A stretch of 64,000 bases of DNA from assembly GCA_021397845.1 (NCBI GenBank), contig CM038053.1, forward strand, positions 148,016,041 through 148,080,040, given 5' to 3'. The notes under the pieces are model-generated. The model worked only from the letters and a program-made list of their open reading frames with translations. It was not told the DNA's origin and did not search any database. Every line of letters begins with the position of its first letter. Position 1 is the stretch's first letter. This DNA comes from Areca catechu. Its lineage: Eukaryota; Streptophyta; Magnoliopsida; Arecales; Arecaceae. The position numbers and the translations under genes are program-made. Of this stretch, positions 43,330-54,412 are shown piece by piece.

Positions 43330-45066
43330 TCCTACAGACTTTCCTTAAACTAGGGGATAAGGTATGTAAAATCATCATAGATAGTGGGAGCTGTGTGAAT
43401 GCCATTTCTGCTAGCACTGTCAAAATGTTAGGCTTAACCACAGTCCCTCACCCCAACCCCTATAAGGTTTCTTGGGTAGACTCTACCTCTATACCCATCC
43501 AGTCTAAATGTCAGGTCCAAATCCAAATGCAATCCTATCAAGAGAAGATTTGGTGTGACGTCTTGCCCATAGGGGTGAGCAGTATAATTCTTGGAAGACC
43601 TTGGTTATATGATCATGATGCCACCCTCTTAGGAAAATCCAACACCTGTGTCTTTTGTTTTAATGGGAAGAAAATCACAATCCAATCAGACCCTCCTAAG
43701 GACAAGGTAGCTAAAGGAACCAATAAGGTCAGAGAAATGAAGACTGGAGTGAACCTAATTAGTGCTAAGGATCTAGAACAAGAAATTCATAGTGGTTCCC
43801 CTATTTGGATGTTGACTGCTAAGGAACTTAGGACTCCGACACCCTCAAAGCCTCCTCAGGAAGTTAAAACTTTGTTAGAAGAATTTGAGGATGTTTTTCC
43901 CGAGGATCTGTCAGACCACCTTCCACCTCTTAGGGATATCCAGCTTTCCATAGATTTAGTCCCAGGAGCTAATTTACCCAACTTGCCCCAATATAGGATG
44001 AATCCATCTGAGCATAAGGAACTGCAAAAGCAGGTTGGAGAATTGTTGAGGAAGGGGTTCATTAGAGAGAGTCTTAGCCCTTGTGCAGTCCCTGCACTTC
44101 TAACCCTGAAGAAGGATGGCATGTGGAGGATGTGTGTTGATAGTCATGCCGTCAACAAAATCACAATCAAGTATAGGTTCCCCATCCCTAGACTAGATGA
44201 CATGCTAGATATGATGGCCGGTGCAATGGTTTTTTCTAAAATTGATCTCAAGAGCGGCTATCATCAGGTTAGGATTAGACCAGGGGATGAGTGGAAAACC
44301 GCTTTCAAAACTAAGGATGGTCTCTATGAATGGGTTGTTATGCCTTTTGGGTTGTCCAATGCCCCTAGTACTTTCATGAGGATATGACCCAGGTGCTTAG
44401 AGCTTTTATAGGGAAGTTTGTAGTGGTCTATTTTGATGACATCCTGATCTATAGTAAGACCCCTGCAGATCACCTAGGCCACCTTAGACAAGTCTGCCAA
44501 GTTTTGAGGAATGATAGTCTCTACGGAAATCTCAAAAAGTATGAATTCATGACCAGTAGAATTATCTTCCTTGGTTTTGTAGTAACCCCTGACGGCGTGG
44601 CTGCCGATCCAGAAAAGATTAGGTCCATAGTAGAATGGCCAGAGCCGACCAGTGTGCATGAAGTCAGAAGTTTCCACGGCTTGGCTACCTTCTATAGGCG
44701 ATTCATCAAGGGGTTTAGTACTGTAGTTGCTCCTATCACAGACTGTATTAGGAAGGGAGAATTCCAGTGGACTAAAGCAGCCCATAAAGCCTTCCTAGAT
44801 CTTAAGGATAGGATGACCCAGGCACCCATTTTGAGGTTATCCGACTTTTCAAAAGTATTTGAGGTTGCTTGTGATGCTTCAGGAGTAGGCATAGGTGGAG
44901 TCTTAAGCCAAGAGAACCATCCCGTGCATTCTTTAGTGAAAAACTTAGTGATGCTAAGCTTAGGTATTCTACCTATGATAAGGAATTTTATGCGGTAGTG
45001 CAAGCTTTGCATTATTGGAGACATTATTTACTACCACAAGAATTTGTGCTATTTTCGGACCATGAG
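43330..45066 (+). pseudogene. pol: G3 protease, RT and first part of RNase H, broken
   Basis: Protease: KVCKIIIDSGSCVNAIS, with an intact D-S-G. RT: DHLPPLRDIQLSIDLVPGAN, GFIRESLSPCAVPALL, FSKIDLKSGYHQVRI and the active site VVYFDDILIYS near 44420. One base is missing at 44385 relative to G4 (frame change) and again near 44930 in RNase H. Several residues differ from G4, for example VDSHAVNK against VDSRAINK. G4 interrupts at FSDHE (45066), with TSD ATGAG. Confidence 0.9.
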
Positions 45067-46675
45067 TGGTGCGGGCACCAGTCTCAGAAGAAGACTTCAG
45101 AGCTCCATCTGGATCTCTGATTAACCTTGCCCGAAGAATTAGGGTTTTTGGTTTGTAATAAGAGTTGACTAGATCAACTCAATTTAGCTTGAGTCTACAT
45201 TACCTGCATTTTATTTTGTTGAGTCATGTTGACTCAGTAGTGGACTAGGGTTTCAACCAGGGATGTTACATTTTCTCCCAAGACCAGGCAAGTGGACACC
45301 ACACTCCCAGCCACACTCCCAGTCCAGGGGGTGCCATATCCACATCCAGCAGCCTTTGGTCCCCACTCCACAGATGGCAACTTCCTTCTTTCATGCACCA
45401 GATAAAGAGAAGAGCACAAATCAAGGGGGCGGCCAAGACTTTCCCAAGTGATTCCAAGCAAAGAAGGGAAGAAGTTTTTCTTGGAAGAGAATATCAAGGG
45501 GCGCCCATTACCTGCCAAAAACACCTAAAACAAAGATGGGAAGAGCCTTGACTTAGGGAGGAAGAAAAGGAGGAGTCCAAAAGAGTTCATCCAGGAAAGG
45601 AAGAAAATTTTCTTGAAAAATTCCAAGCAAGGTGGCGCCATCTACCTGCCATTTATAACCCAAATCCTAATTTTTGGTATTTTGGCCAACCATATGTAAG
45701 GGATTTGCCCTAATTTGGAGATCCCCTCCTTTAGTCCCACATGGGAAAAAATGAAACCCTTCTCCCTTGTAAAGCATTATAAATTACATCCCTCTTGTAA
45801 GTTGCAAACAATCTATGAATGAAGAAAAAATTATTTTTGCTATTCTCTTGTGTTGAGTAACCTAGGTTTCTCTTCTTCTGCACTATTCTAAGTGTTGAGC
45901 TCCGTGAGGGGGTAATCCGGGTTCCATTGGAGCCTTGAGGAGGTGAGAGATCTCCATCTTTATCCAAAACCCTAGGTTAGCCACTTAAAAATCCAAAACC
46001 CTAGCCGCCCATCATTATTTTCAATCCATCAAACCCTAGCTCCTTCCATCTCCCACGGCCTCTCTCTCTCTACAAGTCCAGGCCGTCCACCTTCATCCAG
46101 ATCCAGTCCGGCTACTTCAGATCCAGAGCAAGTTCCAAGGAAAATCACATCAGCTTCCAGGAGAATCCAGTTTTCAGCAATTTCAATCTTCAAGTTCATC
46201 AACCTGGTAAATTATTCCCTTGACTCTCTGATTCCATCAATTGTTTTTCTTCTCTTCCAGATCTTGAGTTCAGGAGAAGCCAACCCGCCAAAGGACCAGT
46301 ATTGGAGGATCCATTGCGAAGATATCTGAATCCGAGGATCCAACAATCTGCTCGGGAGAGTTCTTCCACCAAAATCTGTGAAGATCATTGTCTGGTTAGG
46401 TAAACCATCTCTCTCTTTATTTCTGTTCTGTTGAAAGTTCGGAGCAAAACCCTAGGTCTGGGAGTTTCTCAACCCCCAGCGATCCGTTGCTTCTGAACTA
46501 CTCTGATAATTTATTTTCCTTAAAATTGTGCTTTCAATTATCATATAGTATCTTTCAATGTTAGGTTAACTTTTCTTTGATTTGAAGCCAACTTCTACAA
46601 ACATATAAAAATAACAAAAAAATTAGTTAATCTTAATTTACTTCCGCATCGCATCCCTTTATTTCTTCTGCATCA
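45067..46675 (+). repeat. G4 5' LTR
   Basis: TGGTGCGGGCACC to CTGCATCA. TATA motif ATTATAAATT near 45778; AAACCCTA telo-box words at 45968-46035; a GTAAAT to TTCCAG intron-like stretch at 46206-46260. Differences from the 3' LTR seen in the first 350 bp: CAGTCTC/CAGACTC, GGGTTTTTGG/GGATTTTGG, GGGGGTGCC/GGGGGCGCC. Confidence 0.95.
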
Positions 46676-46679
46676 TTTT

Positions 46680-46692
46680 TGGTATCAGAGCC
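46680..46692 (+). other. G4 primer-binding site (tRNA-Met)
   Basis: TGGTATCAGAGCC, four bases after the LTR end. Confidence 0.95.
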
Positions 46693-46774
46693 CAGTCTAG
46701 GGTTTCTGATTTGCTTGCTTGCTTGTTTTGATTGTTTTCTCTTTTTATTTTGTCTGCTCGAAGTAGACTCCCCA

Positions 46775-46870
46775 AGACGTCCGGTCCTAGGAACTAAGCA
46801 AGGCGCAAGCCTCCTCCTCCCATTCCACGGGGTGTTCCTAGGGCATGTAGGGGATCCATTGGGTTATAAC
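46775..46870 (+). other. Leader module H1 in G4
   Basis: Stem arms GTCCTAGGAAC (46784-46794) and GTTCCTAGGGC (46834-46844), loop with CTCCCATTCCACGGGG, then ATGTAGGGGATCC. Same design as G3. Confidence 0.75.
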
Positions 46871-47332
46871 TTCGTAGCAGGGATTATAAACGGGGAAGAC
46901 AATCTAGTTGCAGCCCGTAGTTGCCCTGTTGTCTGAATTATTTCTCCCTGCATAAAACTCCGAATTGAATTATTTGTGCTTTGTTGAAACCAGTATAATT
47001 GAACCTATTTTCTATAATTTTATGTGATTTATTGGTTTCGGTAAAAATTCTGAGCATTAAAATACAACAACTCTGTTTTTTGTGTTCTGCAATTCAATTC
47101 TTTTTGGAGTGATCATCTCATAATTTACTTAAGGGCAATTGAGCATCTAAGATAAGGGGAGGAGTTGATTACCTCTCCTTAGCCCAAAACCACCATCCAA
47201 TCATTCGAACCTAGACCTAATTTAAAATCAGTTAGACCCAATTTGCCCTAGTGGGCTAGGGACACCAATTGGTCGGGTCTAGGCTAGTGTTGAGTCAGTT
47301 TGCCGAGTTATTCTGTGTGTGCTTAGCACTCA

Positions 47333-47500
47333 GTGTCTAGAACGGTGGTTCAGGGATCCATTCCCGAAGGGCTTGTGTGCTGGTCCGCCTACCTGGCCAA
47401 TCACTGATTGGTGTCTAGGATTGGCAATCAGGGACCTAACACTCCCCTTACACCTGCCTGGCTGAGTCCTGAGTTACTACAGGCTAGCTTGCCACTCTGA
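47333..47500 (+). other. Leader module H2 in G4
   Basis: GTGTCTAGAACGGTGGTTCA, then CTACCTGGCCAATCACTGAT and TGGTGTCTAGGATTGGC, followed by CTTACACCTGCCTGGCTGAG. The stem CCAAT-ATTGG is intact. Confidence 0.78.
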
Positions 47501-47584
47501 TTGGGCATCTAGTTTGGACTCTAGGTCTAGTGATCCAGTAGTCGATTTAGTCTAGTCTCATTTTGTGTGCTTGCTTGAATCATC

Positions 47585-48895
47585 ATGTCTACCAGAAACG
47601 GAGTGCCATATCAACCTGGTCAAACCCAACCTGATTTAGAGGCCATGATCAGAACTCTTACTGAAAGTATGGCTAAAATGAATCAGGATATGACAAACAC
47701 TGTGGCCCAGTTTAGCGCACAAATTCATGAAGATCTTACCCAACTTAGGGACCGAGTCCAAGTACTTGAAGAACCTAGACATCGGAATTGGACTCCTGAC
47801 CCCGATTTTAATGTGCCTCAACCTCACCCACATCAGGAGCCTAGAAGGCCTTTATATAGAGATCCTGAACCTAATCATAGGAGGCCTGACCCAGAGCCTG
47901 AAGATAGAGATGATAGGTTCATCAGGAACATCAAATTAGATGCACCCACTTTTGATGGTAGTCTGAACCCTAATGTGAATTCTGATTGGGAGGGTGAGAT
48001 GGACCAATACTTTGAGTGGTATGCTATGTCTGAGGAGAGGAAATACAAGTTTGCCAAGATGAAATTAGTGCGTCAAGCTAGGTTATACTGGGGAAACATT
48101 GAGCTAACCACTAGGAGACGGAATGTTGAGCCCATAACCACTTGGCAGGGTATGAAAGAAAAACTGAGAGATAAATACCTACCCATTTCATACCAGCAAA
48201 ACCTGTTAGACCAATGGCAAAACCTGAAACAAGGAAACCGATCTGTCTCAGACTACATAGCTACTTTTGATGAATACCTAATGAGATGTGATGTGAGTGA
48301 AGCCCATGAAGTCACTTTGTCTAGATTTAGGGCTGGACTGAGGGAAGATATCAAGAGAGAACTATTTCTGAGAGAGGTTACTGATCTAGACCAAGCCTAC
48401 CAGATTGCACTGAACACTGAGAAATTTCAGAGAGGACCTATACCTTCTAGGGTTAGTGCCCCAATCCCAAGGAATGGACCTAGCCAAGTTATCCCTAGTA
48501 AACCTTTTCAGGGTACTTCTACACCTAGGCCTATGGACAAAGGTAAGGCACCTGACACCCAGAGAACCCCTAGTTCAAATATCACCTGTTTTAAGTGTCA
48601 GAAACCAGGTCACATTTCCAGTCAGTGTACTGCCATAGCCTGTTTCAAGTGTCATAAGGTAGGTCATGTTGCTAGCCAGTGCCCACGGAGATCCCTTTAC
48701 ATAAAAGAGGGAGAGAATGATAATTCCGAGCCCAGTGAGGAATTTGAAGAAGAAGTTTATGAGGCCGGAATGAATTTGGTTGAGGAGTATGAAGGAGAGG
48801 AGGAACCCAATGAATCTGACCAATTAGGAGTTGTAAGATGCATCCTATCCCAGAATCTAGTTCAAGAGGATTGGCGTAGGACTAACATCCTATAG
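47585..48895 (+). CDS. gag: G4 Gag with double zinc knuckle; ends at a premature stop before protease
   Basis: 436 residues from MSTRNGVPYQPGQTQPDLEA. A coiled N-terminal part (residues 15-65) leads to an arginine/proline-rich linker, the capsid domain (about 115-290; IELTTRRRNVEPITTWQGMK, SVSDYIATFDEYLMRCDVSE), two CCHC knuckles CFKCQKPGHISSQC and CFKCHKVGHVASQC (about 345-385) and an acidic stretch. The frame continues past the stop (TAG 48893-48895) straight into protease, where G3 has CAG, so the stop is probably a recent mutation of a gag-pol ORF. Gag packages the RNA; chromovirus relatives could use it if translated. Confidence 0.9.
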   Translation: MSTRNGVPYQPGQTQPDLEAMIRTLTESMAKMNQDMTNTVAQFSAQIHEDLTQLRDRVQVLEEPRHRNWTPDPDFNVPQPHPHQEPRRPLYRDPEPNHRRPDPEPEDRDDRFIRNIKLDAPTFDGSLNPNVNSDWEGEMDQYFEWYAMSEERKYKFAKMKLVRQARLYWGNIELTTRRRNVEPITTWQGMKEKLRDKYLPISYQQNLLDQWQNLKQGNRSVSDYIATFDEYLMRCDVSEAHEVTLSRFRAGLREDIKRELFLREVTDLDQAYQIALNTEKFQRGPIPSRVSAPIPRNGPSQVIPSKPFQGTSTPRPMDKGKAPDTQRTPSSNITCFKCQKPGHISSQCTAIACFKCHKVGHVASQCPRRSLYIKEGENDNSEPSEEFEEEVYEAGMNLVEEYEGEEEPNESDQLGVVRCILSQNLVQEDWRRTNIL

Positions 48896-49229
48896 ACTTT
48901 TCTTAAATTAGGTGATAAGGTATGTAAGATCATCATAGATAGTGGGAGCTGTGTAAATGCCATCTCTACTAGCACTGTCAAGATGTTAGGCTTAATCTCA
49001 GTTCCCCATCCCAACCCCTATAAGGTTTCTTGGGTAGATTCTACCTCCATACCCATCCAGTCTAGATGTCAAGTCCAAATCCAAATGCAATCTTATCACG
49101 AAAAGATTTGGTACGATGTCTTACCCATGGGGGTGAGCAGTATAATTCTCGGAAGACCTTGGTTGTATGATCATGATGCCACCCTCTTAGGAAAATCCAA
49201 TACCTGTGTCTTTAGTTTCAATGGGAAGA
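48896..49229 (+). pseudogene. pol: G4 protease, cut by the TRIM/S2 insertion
   Basis: Same frame as gag. KVCKIIIDSGSCVNAIS with intact D-S-G, then KMLGLISVPHPNPYKVSWVD and SSIILGRPWLYDHDATLLGK. It ends at FNGK, where the insertion begins after TSD GAAGA (49225-49229). The sequence resumes at 55796. Confidence 0.9.
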
Positions 49230-49900
49230 TGTTGGATCGATGCCCCTAACCATTCTTACAAAAGGAATGTCCCTATTATAAGAGGCAGGTTTTATCTCTC
49301 TTAAGCCAGCGCAGCAACCGGGCACTCGAGTCGACCCCTCCGCCGACCCCCGCAAGAGCAACCCAGGGTACTCACCCTCGAGTCGGCTCGCTGGAGACGA
49401 GCACCGCAGCACCAACCAAGGGATGTCGACGTGGCACCAGACCCGACTTACCGATGGCACCCACACCCAGTGGGCCCAGACCCTACACTGGACAAGCCAC
49501 GAGGGTGCGAGCTGGCCCAGCCAACAATCCCCCCCCCAGCGAAACGACCGAGTTTTTCCCCCTGCGGAGACTCGAACCCGAGACCTCCGGCTTTGATACC
49601 AATTATTGGATCGATGCCCCTAACCATTCTTACAAAAGGAATGTCCCTATTATAAGAGGCAGGTTTTATCTCTCTTAAACCAGCGCAGCAACCGGGCACT
49701 CGAGTCGACCCCTCCGCCGACCCCCGCAAGAGCAACCCAGGGTACTCACCCTCGAGTCAGCTCGCTGGAGACGAACACCGCAGCACCAACCAAGGGATGT
49801 CGACGTGGCACCAGACCCGACTTACCGATGGCACCCACACCCAGTGGGCCCAGACCCTACACTGGACAAGCCACGAGGGTGCGAGCTGGCCCAGCCAACA
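49230..49900 (-). mobile_element. TRIM: 671-bp terminal-repeat retrotransposon in miniature
   Basis: Two 297-bp LTRs (49230-49526 and 49604-49900) with TGTTGG and CCAACA ends flank a 77-bp interior. On the minus strand the interior holds TTGGTATCAAAGCC right after the right LTR, like a tRNA-Met primer site, and a run of ten G before the left LTR as a purine tract. No coding capacity. The left edge abuts TSD GAAGA; the right edge abuts ATTGGTATCT and then S2. LTRs differ at few positions, so the copy is young. Confidence 0.9.
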
Positions 49901-49910
49901 ATTGGTATCT

Positions 49911-51365
49911 TGTTGCCCAGATATGGTGCCCAAGAGGGGGGGTGAATTGGGTATTTTAAAAATTAAAGCAATATATGTGCTAACAAGTTCTAAGATGAAG
50001 AGTGATAGTGCTCAAATAATTGTGCAACGGAAGCAATGAAATAAAACGATAATTAAAGAGCAAAAGAAGATAAAGAGAAAGGCAATGCAAACACACAAGA
50101 AGTATAGTGGTTCGGTGCACCTAGCACCTACATCCACTCCCCAAGCTCCACTTGGGAATTTCCACTATAATCTTTAGATTACAGCCGACTTGTTTTACCA
50201 GGCTCACAAGTCAAAACCTTACACACTTGTTTTGGCTTCGGGCTTACAAGCAACCCTAGTTGGTTTTATCAATTGGCTCACCAACAAACCTCACTCACTT
50301 GTTTTGGCTTCGGGCTAACAAGCAACCCTAGTTGGTTTTATCAATTGGCTCACCAACAAACCTCACTCACTTGTTTTGGCTTCGGGCTTACAAGCAACCC
50401 TAGTTGGTTTTATCAATTGGCTCACCAACAAACCTAAAACTAGTTTCAAATTCCCTTGAAACTAGCATACCACAAATAGAATATGAATACAATGAATTAA
50501 AAACAATACAAACTCCTTTTTGAGCAAAAGGTAATTCGATGAAGCTTTTGATGGAGACTCTTCAAGCCTTTTCCCTTGGAATCTTTGACCTCACTAAATG
50601 CCAAACTCTTGAAAGTTGGATTCCTCAAAGATGGAAAGCTTTTGGCTAAGGAATCTCTTGGATTTCTCACTCTTTTTGGCTTGGAATTGCTTGAAGGCTT
50701 TTTACTTTCACTCTAATCCTTTTCACCTTGTCTCCATGTCTTTTTGAAGTTTGGTGGAGGTTAAATACCTCATTCATGCTGAAACAACTCTACAAGACCG
50801 TTAGAATCAAAAATATGGCCGTTTATGGCCGTTAGAAATCAAATCAGAAGTTCAGAAAAACTAGCCATTATGCCATGAGTCGACCTCTGGATCAAGTGTC
50901 GACCTCAGGTGTCGACCTCAGGTGTCGACCTCTGGACAGGTGTTGACCTCAGGTGTCGACCTCTGAACAGGTGTTGACCTCAGGTGTCGACCTCTGAACA
51001 GGTGTTGACCTCTGGTGTCGACCTCTGGATCAAGTGTCGACCTCAGGTGTCGACCTCTGGATAGGTGTTGACCTCAGGTGTCGACCTCTGGACAGGTGTT
51101 GACCTCAGGTGTCGACCTCTGAAGCGTGCCACTGAAATTTTGCCGTGCCGGCCTTGCTGAACCATCTTCAAATCCTTTCATATTAATTCCAAAGTCCATA
51201 TATTTGATTTTCCATTAATTTAAGGACTTTTTCAACTGAAATACAAGCATTTCTTCATTCAACATGGTTGAGTACTAAGATCTGAGAAATACACTTAAAA
51301 CATAATTAGTACTCATATATACTTAAACATTTTGTCAATCATCAAAATCAAGACCAGAGTCAACA
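49911..51365 (-). repeat. S2 3' LTR (left), 1455 bp
   Basis: It contains three copies of a 72-bp repeat (50215-50434, CACTTGTTTTGGCTTCGGGC) and the GTCGACCTC minisatellite (50876-51122, ~31-bp units). It is 72 bp longer than the other LTR, exactly one repeat unit. Confidence 0.93.
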
Positions 51366-53098
51366 ATCTCCCCCTTTTTGATGATGACAAAACCTTTAAG
51401 TATATGAATAGGGAAAGCTTAAAAAGATTAACAATAAGATAAACATGTAAGCTCAAAACAATAAGCACCAAGCTCCCCCTCAAAATATGATCCAAAAAAT
51501 CTTCAAAAATATTTTTAAAATATGCAAAAGAAAAATTTAAAATTTTCAAAATTTCTTCTTCTTACTAATTCTTTCCTTTAGATAAAAACATTTTACATTC
51601 TTCTCTCCCTTTTGCACTTTCTTTCATTTCTCAAAAGATTTTTCATGTTTATCCAATCTTCCCCTTTTCATACTTAACAATTTTCTCCCCTTTTTGACAT
51701 CATGAAAAAGGGTGAATGGCAATACAAAGTGAGAATGAAGTTGGAAAGAATAGCAAGTAGGACATCAAAATCAATGCATGAAATCAAATATTTATGATAT
51801 CAATTGAATATGATATAAATTGAACAAGATACCAAAGAATGTAAGCACATGCAAGAAATTATTTGATGTATATTATCCATTCGCCTTACTTGTTCATGGG
51901 ATAAGGTCACAGCGGCACCCCTACACGTCATAAGAGAGCCCGTTGAATGGGAAGAGAGGGTCTTTAAGCCCTACTTATCTCCTATGACCGGACGGCCATG
52001 GTGACTAACCCAATCCGAAGCGGTTACTAGGAATTCTTAAAAAAAATTTTGATGCCAATAGAATATGATACCATTTGAATGTAACTCCTCCAAAGAATTA
52101 GATTTGAAAACAAGAAGAGTACTATAGCAATATAAGCAAAGCATGATATCAACAAGATATTCAAAGCATCAAATATGATAACAAATCTTTGGATGCTCCC
52201 CCTGAATGTTATTCCTCCTTTAAAATATGCATTTATTTCAGGAATAAAACATGAAAGCTTATGCATCAAGATTTGAAATTTTTCAAGATATTCATGATTT
52301 TCAAAATACAAAACATTTATATCGCATAAAAATGTTTAGCATTATTTCAAATTCATTTTAAGATGATTTGATATCCATACAAATTCTAGAAGTAATATGA
52401 TATCAAGTCTAGCTATTAGAGCAAGGGTTTGTCAATAAGCATACCTTCTTCTTAAAAGTAACCCTTAACTACTAGTTCTATACTTGATCCAAATCATTTC
52501 TAGATTATGCATAGATGCCAAAAATAAAAACATATAAATCATAGCATTTCACTTGAAATAATTTAGAAACTATATTAATCAAAATCAAGTGAAGATCTAA
52601 TAATCACAAGTTTGACCATGAGAGCTTGAAATCCATCAACATCAAAATGGTCATGATCACAACAAATGATTATTAGTCTAAGCTTGATTCTAATCAATCA
52701 ATTAAAATATTTTTCAAATCAATATGCATCTTTAAAAGTATTTTTCATGAAATACATTAATCAAAATCAAGTGAAGGTCTTACAATCATAAATTTAATCA
52801 TGATAGCATGAAATTCATCAACACCAAAAAGTTCATGATCATAGCCAATGATGATAAGTCCAAACTTGATTCTAATTAACTATTTAAAACAATTTTTCAA
52901 AGTAATTGATGCAATAAAAATTAATCTACAATTTTAATTATGGAAGGAGATGTTTAGAATTTTCCAATATACATAATCCTTCCTTTTACCATTTAGTCCA
53001 AAATATAGCTTGTCCACTTCTTTAAATTGTCTTGTACAACCTCTTTTCAAGAACTTCCTTTCTTCATGTTGGGTTGCAAGACATTCCTGCAAAACAAA
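51366..53098 (-). other. S2 3' untranslated region
   Basis: AT-rich DNA between the gag stop and the 3' LTR. It holds module H1 (51890-52031) and words such as CAAAATCAAGTGAAGGTCT repeated near 52570 and 52760, a diverged duplication of about 190 bp. No pol remnant was found on either strand. Confidence 0.7.
51890..52031 (-). other. Module H1 in S2 (downstream of gag)
   Basis: The minus strand reads CACCATGGCCGTCCGGTCAT, arms GTCATAGGAG (51988-51979) and CTCTTATGAC (51936-51927), then GTGTAGGGGTGCCGCTGTG. Close to C2 21053-21193. Here it lies 0.5 kb before the 3' LTR, whereas in the other elements it lies in the 5' leader. Confidence 0.75.
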
Positions 53099-54355
53099 TT
53101 AAATGGACATTTTTGGTACCCAAACTTTCTTGGGTCCTTTATGATTAGTAATTATGGTTCCTTTTGGAACCCAAACTTTTCTAGAAGGATAATCATTGAA
53201 ACCACATTTATTAGAAGAATTGAAAGAAGCAGGAATATTGAAGTTCTTCAAGAGTTTTTGCTTCTTTTCCTCAATCAAAATATTTTTCTCATTAAAAACT
53301 TTTTTACATAAATCTTTTGAAATAACATCTTCTTTTTCTAAAAATTCTTTTTCTTTAGTAAAATTATTCTTTTCATTTTTCAAAATATCAATCTTGGCAT
53401 TTAAATCATCATTTTTTTTTGCAAGATTGGTGTTGTCAAGAGAAAATGAATCTACATGCCTATTTAATTTCTTGTGCTCAACTTTTAGCAATCTGTATTC
53501 ATGCACAAGATCATTAGATGCATCATGTGATTCTTTAAAGGTAAAATCATAATTATTTTTAGCACATACCTTTTTCTCATTTGCCATGAAACAAAGATGG
53601 GCAACTTTATAATCCGTACTTGAATCTTCGCTATCGCTCCAAGTTGCCATCATTGCCTTGAATTTCCTTTTGGCCTTGAGAGCAATTATTTTATTTTCTG
53701 TATCAGCTTCCACTATCCTTTGCCATAAGTTCAACTCATAGGTCATGAGTGAACCGATAAGCTCTTCCAAAGGTAAGGTTTCTACATCTTTAGCTTCTTG
53801 GATCGCCGTCACCTTTGGATCCCATGATTTTGGCAAGGATCTAAGAATTTTGTTCACCAAATCAGCATTAGTATAGATTTTGCCAAGACTTTTTAATTCA
53901 TTAATAATAGTCATAAATCTTGAAAACATATCAGATATAGATTCATAATGCATCATTTCAAAAGTTTCAAAAGAATGTATAAGCAAATTAATTTTAGTGT
54001 TCTTCACTTGAAGAGTACCCTCATGAGTAACTTCAAGTGTGTCCCATATTTCCTTCGCTGATGTGCATGTAGAAACTCTATTAAATTCATTTAAGTCCAA
54101 TGCACAATAAAGTAAGTTCATTGCTTTAGCATTGAGTTCAAATTGTTTAATGTCATATTCATTCCAATCCTCTTCAAGCTTTGGAATGGAAATGCCATTA
54201 ACCAAAATGGAAGGAATATGAGGACCACTAATAATGATTTTCCAAAGATGATAACTAATAGATTGAATATGGATGCGCATGCGAGTTTTCCAAAATAAGT
54301 AATTTATGCCATTGAAAAATGGTGGTCTAACACTAATACCTACAAGGGTTACCAT
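53099..54355 (-). CDS. gag: S2 Gag, SIRE type, intact 418-residue ORF
   Basis: The start ATG at 54355 lies ~40 bp after the primer site. N-terminal VRPPFFNGINYLFWKTRMRI is a DUF4219-type block; residues ~90-220 form a UBN2-type capsid domain (CTSAKEIWDTLEVTHEGTLQ, NKILRSLPKSWDPKVTAIQE). Residues ~275-375 are a charged coiled coil (LLKVEHKKLNRHV, LNAKIDILKNEKNNF). It ends KVWVPKGTIITNHKGPKKVW. No CCHC knuckle was seen. It could form particles in the cytoplasm for packaging SIRE RNAs, with RT and integrase supplied by full-length relatives. The open frame suggests recent activity or selection on Gag. Confidence 0.88.
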   Translation of the reverse strand: MVTLVGISVRPPFFNGINYLFWKTRMRIHIQSISYHLWKIIISGPHIPSILVNGISIPKLEEDWNEYDIKQFELNAKAMNLLYCALDLNEFNRVSTCTSAKEIWDTLEVTHEGTLQVKNTKINLLIHSFETFEMMHYESISDMFSRFMTIINELKSLGKIYTNADLVNKILRSLPKSWDPKVTAIQEAKDVETLPLEELIGSLMTYELNLWQRIVEADTENKIIALKAKRKFKAMMATWSDSEDSSTDYKVAHLCFMANEKKVCAKNNYDFTFKESHDASNDLVHEYRLLKVEHKKLNRHVDSFSLDNTNLAKKNDDLNAKIDILKNEKNNFTKEKEFLEKEDVISKDLCKKVFNEKNILIEEKKQKLLKNFNIPASFNSSNKCGFNDYPSRKVWVPKGTIITNHKGPKKVWVPKMSI

Positions 54356-54396
54356 AATCTTTAGCTCAAAATCGTTAGATTTTCAATCAGAGCACC

Positions 54397-54408
54397 GAGC
54401 TCTGATAC
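54397..54408 (-). other. S2 primer-binding site (tRNA-Met)
   Basis: TGGTATCAGAGC on the minus strand, four bases after the LTR end GGGCAACA. Confidence 0.93.
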
Positions 54409-54412
54409 CACT

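Noticed and set aside
49560..49603. tRNA gene or tRNA-derived SINE in the TRIM interior
   Set aside because: The minus strand has GGTTCGAGTCTCC, like a B box, and a tRNA-Met-like end. It sits where a TRIM primer site belongs, no full cloverleaf fits, and paired LTRs explain the structure.
49230..49900. Cassandra-type TRIM with 5S rRNA in its LTR
   Set aside because: I saw no 5S rRNA promoter-like or 5S-like stretch on either strand of the 297-bp LTRs.
50876..51122. CRISPR-like array
   Set aside because: Repeats are ~31-bp tandem minisatellite units without unique spacers, inside a plant LTR.
52027..52311. Env-like ORF of the SIRE element (hydrophobic minus-strand ORF)
   Set aside because: AT-rich and short, overlaps module H1, lacks a signal peptide followed by a defined ectodomain, and has no recognisable motif.
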